A stretch of DNA of 35,767 nt from NCBI GenBank assembly GCA_964475545.1, contig CAYYXF010000006.1, positions 1-35,767 on the forward strand. Reading direction: 5' to 3'. Positions 32,677-35,767 of the stretch are shown here, one piece after another. The notes beneath the pieces were generated by a model. It had not been told where the DNA came from. It searched no databases and worked only from the letters and a program-made list of their open reading frames with translations. The position numbers and the translations under genes are program-made. Each line of letters starts with the position of its first letter. The first letter of the stretch is position 1. This DNA is from DASPTR01 sp964475545. GTDB lineage: Archaea; Thermoproteota; Bathyarchaeia; Bathyarchaeales; Bathycorpusculaceae.

Positions 32677-34479
32677 ATGACAAGAGTCGCCGTCCTAGAT
32701 GCTGACAGGTGCAAGCCGAAACATTGCAGTTCACTATGCCACAAGTTTTGTCCCATGGTACGAAGCCGCATAGAAGCTATACGATTCGAAAATAACAAAC
32801 CCGTCATTGTCGAGTCTTTGTGCACTGGATGCGGAATATGCGTCAAGAAGTGCCCATTCCATGCCATTTCGATAGTTAATCTTCCAGACGAGTTGGAAAA
32901 GGATTGCAGCCACCGCTTCGGAGAAAATACATTTAAGCTTTTCAGACTACCGACACCTTCGCCGGGGATGGTCTTAGGACTGTTGGGCCAAAACGGTATA
33001 GGGAAGACCACCACGCTCAAGATACTCTCTGGCGATTTCAAACTGAACCTCGGGCACTACAGCAACCCACCTGACTGGGATCGAATAATCCAGCATTTTA
33101 GAGGTTCAACGCTTCAAGAGTATTTTCGAAAAATGAGCGAAAGCAAGCTCAAGATCTCGCACAAACCGCAGTACGTAGACAAAATTCCGAGAGTTGTTTC
33201 AGGAAACGTTGGGAACCTCCTAGAAAAAGTGGATGAAAGAAAAAAGCTTGAAGAGATTGCGGCAAGTCTTGAACTCAGGCAACTCTGGAAAAGGCCGCTT
33301 GACGTCCTAAGCGGAGGCGAACTGCAACGGGTTGCAATAGCCGCGACGATATGCCGAGAAGCAGACGTCTACCTTTTCGACGAGCCATCAAGTTACTTGG
33401 ACGTGAAGCAGAGACTCCAAGCGGCAAGAGCGATAAGGGGCCTGAAAAGTGATCAGAAGACGATCATCGTGGCGGAGCATGACCTTGCAATAATAGATTA
33501 TTTGTCTGATCAGATCTGCATCTTCTATGGAGAACCAGGTGTTTACGGTGTCGTTTCAAACGTTCATGGAGTCAGAACAGGGATAAACATCTACCTGCAA
33601 GGCTACATCCCAGACGAAAACGTTAGATTCAGAAAAGAGGGAATAATATTCCATGAGAAGCCACCTGCGACAAGCGTCAGCAGTGGCGAAACACTGCTGC
33701 AGTGGACACAAATTGAGAAAACATTCAAGGGATTCAAGCTAGTTACTGTAGGAGGGCAAATCAAAAGAGGAGAAATCATCGGGATCTTGGGGGCAAACGG
33801 CACAGGCAAGACGACATTCGTGAAGATCTTGGCTGGGCTTGAAGAACCCGATGATGGTGGAAAGTTCGATCAGTTAGAAGTAAGCTACAAACCTCAGTAT
33901 ATTTCGGCTGAATACGAGGGCACAGTGCAATTGCTTCTGATGAGTATAGCCAAGGAAAACTTTTCTTCAAGCTGGTATAAGACGGAAATCCTCCAGCCCC
34001 TAAAGATAGAACAGCTTTTGGACAGAAATATAGCAGAACTCAGTGGCGGTGAACTGCAGAAGGTCGCAATTGCTGCATGCCTGTCCCGCGAGGCTGATCT
34101 TTTTCTGCTGGATGAGCCAAGCGCGTATTTAGATGTTGAAGAAAGGTTGAACATGGCGCGAACCATTAGAAGGGTTGTTGAGAATCACCATGTAACTGCC
34201 TTCGTTGTAGAGCATGATGTGGTTACGCAGGATTTCATAGCTGATCATCTGATGGTGTTCTCAGGAGAACCTGGAGTGAAGGGCATGGCACACTTGCCTA
34301 CAACTCTGAGAAAGGGAATGAACGCCTTCCTGAAAGAGATGGAGGTTACCTTCAGAAGAGATCCAGCCACAAGGAGACCGAGAGTAAATAAGGAAGACTC
34401 GAAGCTTGACAAGCTTCAGAAACAAATAGGAGAATACTATTACGTGCGAACGCTTAGAAAGGAGAGCAGCAAGGGATAG
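32677..34479 (+). CDS. Ribosome recycling ATPase ABCE1/Rli1
   Basis: 600 residues, cytosolic. Splits ribosomes after termination together with aRF1/Pelota. The N-terminal ferredoxin-like domain carries eight cysteines for two 4Fe-4S clusters (CKPKHCSSLCHKFCP and CTGCGICVKKCP). Two ABC domains follow: Walker A GQNGIGKTT and GANGTGKTT; signature LSGGELQRVAIAA and LSGGELQKVAIAA; Walker B VYLFDEPSSYLDV and LFLLDEPSAYLDV; the conserved KPQYVDKIP and KPQYIS strings are typical of ABCE1. Length is normal. The cytidine deaminase gene starts 2 bases after the stop. Confidence 0.97.
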   Translation: MTRVAVLDADRCKPKHCSSLCHKFCPMVRSRIEAIRFENNKPVIVESLCTGCGICVKKCPFHAISIVNLPDELEKDCSHRFGENTFKLFRLPTPSPGMVLGLLGQNGIGKTTTLKILSGDFKLNLGHYSNPPDWDRIIQHFRGSTLQEYFRKMSESKLKISHKPQYVDKIPRVVSGNVGNLLEKVDERKKLEEIAASLELRQLWKRPLDVLSGGELQRVAIAATICREADVYLFDEPSSYLDVKQRLQAARAIRGLKSDQKTIIVAEHDLAIIDYLSDQICIFYGEPGVYGVVSNVHGVRTGINIYLQGYIPDENVRFRKEGIIFHEKPPATSVSSGETLLQWTQIEKTFKGFKLVTVGGQIKRGEIIGILGANGTGKTTFVKILAGLEEPDDGGKFDQLEVSYKPQYISAEYEGTVQLLLMSIAKENFSSSWYKTEILQPLKIEQLLDRNIAELSGGELQKVAIAACLSREADLFLLDEPSAYLDVEERLNMARTIRRVVENHHVTAFVVEHDVVTQDFIADHLMVFSGEPGVKGMAHLPTTLRKGMNAFLKEMEVTFRRDPATRRPRVNKEDSKLDKLQKQIGEYYYVRTLRKESSKG

Positions 34480-34481
34480 CC

Positions 34482-34955
34482 TTGGCAAAGCTAAGTAGAA
34501 GCCAGAAGAAACTGCTGGAAATAGCTTTGAAAGACATGAATAATGCATTCGTGCTTTGGGGCTTCAGAGTAGGCGCCGCCGTACTTGCCGAAGACGGCAA
34601 AATGTACGAGGGATGCAACGTTGAAAGCTGGATTTCTGGACTGGGCACGTGCGCCGAAAGAAACGCCATCAACCATGCTGTTCTGCATGGCAACCGAAAG
34701 ATCAACGAAATTGCCATAGTCATGGACTCAAAGAGCCCAAACGAACCAAAACCATGCGGAGCATGCCTACAGTATATTCATGATTTGGCGAAGAATGCCA
34801 ACATCAAGGTGGTCATGGCAAAGGCAAGAAAAAACAAAATCCCTCTTGAAGCCGTTGTGACGAAAAGACTCTCAGAGCTACTGCCATTCCCCTACAGACC
34901 ACCCATTTCGAAACAACACCAGAAGACGCGCGGTCGCAACACAATTTCCCATTAA
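34482..34955 (+). CDS. cdd: Cytidine deaminase
   Basis: 157 residues. Zinc enzyme deaminating cytidine/deoxycytidine for pyrimidine salvage. Active site: GTCAERNAI (Cys ligand and catalytic Glu) and KPCGACLQ (two Cys ligands), with FRVGAAVLAEDGKMYEGCNVES as the substrate-binding strand. The usual AxxPYSxFxVG start is changed to AFVLWGFRVG. The C-terminal roughly 25 residues (PYRPPISKQHQKTRGRN) are basic and beyond the usual end. Starts at TTG 34482, two bases after the ABCE1 stop, so it probably shares that mRNA. Confidence 0.93.
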   Translation: MAKLSRSQKKLLEIALKDMNNAFVLWGFRVGAAVLAEDGKMYEGCNVESWISGLGTCAERNAINHAVLHGNRKINEIAIVMDSKSPNEPKPCGACLQYIHDLAKNANIKVVMAKARKNKIPLEAVVTKRLSELLPFPYRPPISKQHQKTRGRNTISH

Positions 34956-35083
34956 TCTGGTGTTCGCAGACCTGAGGCAGGCGCATGTTGTGCGGAACTG
35001 ATGATTGTATCCTTCAGCAAGTGTCGTTAAATTAAAGAATGAGCAGAGCATATCGTAACAGCGATTTAGGGTTGAAGTGTGCT

Positions 35084-35099
35084 GGGGGAGGCTTAGCTG
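35084..35099 (+). promoter_or_regulatory. Strong Shine-Dalgarno sequence before a CTG start
   Basis: GGGGGAGG (35084-35091) is followed after 5 bases by CTG (35097-35099). The codon just before the CTG is an in-frame TAG (35094-35096), so the coding region cannot extend further upstream. Confidence 0.6.
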
Positions 35100-35767
35100 G
35101 CTCAGACGACGTTTGAAGAAATAAGTGCTGCTGACTTCTTCTATAGGAACCGGGACATAGCTGGTTTTACGAACCCATCCAGAGCGGTTTTTGCGGCTAT
35201 CCGAGAACTTGTGGAGAATTCCTTGGATGCGGCTGAAAGCCTGAAAATCCCTCCAGAAGTATATGTCAGGCTTTCGTATGAGGGAGAAGCCACTCCTGAA
35301 ACTCAAATCTACAAGTTGAGAGTTGAGGATAACGGTATAGGAATCCAACCTAAGCACATACCCTCAGCGTTCGGCCAAGTGCTCTTCGGCTCGAAATACA
35401 AGCTGAAGCAGCAAAGAGGAACTTTCGGTCTCGGCGGAAAAATGGCCATACTTTATGGGCAGATTACCACGCACCAGCCGGCCACCATCACTTCAAGCAC
35501 CGGAATTGCCAAGACATATTCGTATAAGCTGATGATAGACATCCAGAGAAATCGCCCCATAATAATAGACAGGAAAGTACTGATAAATAAGGACCAGTGG
35601 CGTGGAACGCTTGTTGAATTCAGCTTAGAAGGCGATTATCTGAGAGCCATGCCCAAAATCCTAGACTATTTCAAGCAGACTGCCATGGTAAACCCGTATG
35701 CAAACCTGACCTTCGTTGATCCCAAGGGCAGACTGTACAAGTTCACTAGGGTTACGAAGGAGATGCC
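35097..35767 (+). CDS. top6B: DNA topoisomerase VI subunit B, N-terminal part
   Basis: Cut by the right window edge; about 223 codons are visible. GHKL-ATPase subunit of the type IIB topoisomerase that pairs with Top6A. The first residues (AQTTFEEISAADFFYRNRD) match the family start. N-box: ELVENSLDAAE; G1 box: VEDNGIGIQPKHIPSAFG; G2 region: QQRGTFGLGGKMAILYGQ, followed by TSSTG. No ATG, GTG or TTG exists between the upstream in-frame TAG and the conserved N-box; the GTG within ELVEN is too far in. CTG 35097 with a strong Shine-Dalgarno is therefore the likely start; ATA 35121 is an alternative. Confidence 0.9.
   Translation, partial: MAQTTFEEISAADFFYRNRDIAGFTNPSRAVFAAIRELVENSLDAAESLKIPPEVYVRLSYEGEATPETQIYKLRVEDNGIGIQPKHIPSAFGQVLFGSKYKLKQQRGTFGLGGKMAILYGQITTHQPATITSSTGIAKTYSYKLMIDIQRNRPIIIDRKVLINKDQWRGTLVEFSLEGDYLRAMPKILDYFKQTAMVNPYANLTFVDPKGRLYKFTRVTKEM

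Noticed and set aside
34990..35035. C/D box small RNA suggested by TGATGA near 35002
   Set aside because: No D box or internal C'/D' pair at suitable distance.
1..35767. CRISPR arrays, insertion sequences, prophage or defence islands
   Set aside because: No regularly spaced repeats, transposase or integrase genes, or phage genes were seen; most of the window is ordinary archaeal chromosome.

Overview
The window is chromosomal DNA from an archaeon. Markers are a TopoVI B subunit, archaeal-type topoisomerase IA, RadB, XPD helicase, ABCE1/Rli1, CDP-archaeol synthase, the KEOPS subunit Cgi121, a Tan1-like THUMP protein, a PyrI regulatory subunit, a tRNA without encoded CCA, and TATA-type promoters, several at leaderless spacing. 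The mix of TACK-like and eukaryote-like genes (probable PNGase-fold, OST3/OST6-like and PAC3/PAC4-like proteins) suggests a Bathyarchaeia-like lineage. That placement is inference. There are no phage genes, transposases or CRISPR arrays.

Layout. 1-621: end of an ammonium transporter. 622-1094: gene-free stretch with the first copy of a 52-nt conserved element. 1134-3591: metal-resistance operon (ArsR-type repressor, small HMA metal chaperone, P1B-type ATPase) with a palindromic operator. 3781-4500: orphan ModA-like binding protein without signal peptide. 4594-4735: second copy of the 52-nt element inside a long hairpin, then tRNA-Pro(CGG). 4841-7048: HTH/ATP-cone/NrdD-like protein that appears to lack the glycyl-radical motif. 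7076-10666: pyrB and pyrI on opposite strands, separated by an MFS transporter and a DUF3795 protein. 10735-14125: a PNGase-like transglutaminase-fold protein, topA, a tiny zinc protein and an OST3/OST6-like membrane protein. 14131-17379: carS-radB operon facing an RNase H-fold protein plus Clp1/Grc3-type kinase pair. 17363-19961: XPD helicase and endonuclease III. 20037-21757: PAC3/PAC4-like protein and UbiD decarboxylase. 21817-24457: CBS protein, Sua5, GNAT acetyltransferase, small membrane protein. 24476-29095: histidine-degradation operon (ftcD, MBL hydrolase, hutI, hutU). 29448-31136: phosphoribosyltransferase, Cgi121, THUMP protein. 31397-34955: isoaspartyl peptidase/asparaginase, a very acidic microprotein, ABCE1, cytidine deaminase. 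35097 to the end: top6B, apparently starting at CTG.

Genes that work together: ArsR/HMA/P-ATPase form a metal sensing and export unit. FtcD, HutI and HutU convert urocanate to glutamate plus formimino-tetrahydrofolate. Sua5 and Cgi121 belong to t6A tRNA modification, with the Tan1-like protein next to Cgi121. RadB, XPD, Nth, TopA and Top6B are DNA maintenance genes. PyrB/PyrI, the phosphoribosyltransferase and cytidine deaminase serve nucleotide metabolism. The UbiD protein may act in the archaeal modified mevalonate route and CarS in lipid synthesis.

The items most worth a second look are the duplicated structured element, the NrdD-like probable pseudoenzyme, the PNGase-like and OST3/6-like proteins, the WEEED-repeat microprotein and the CTG start of top6B.
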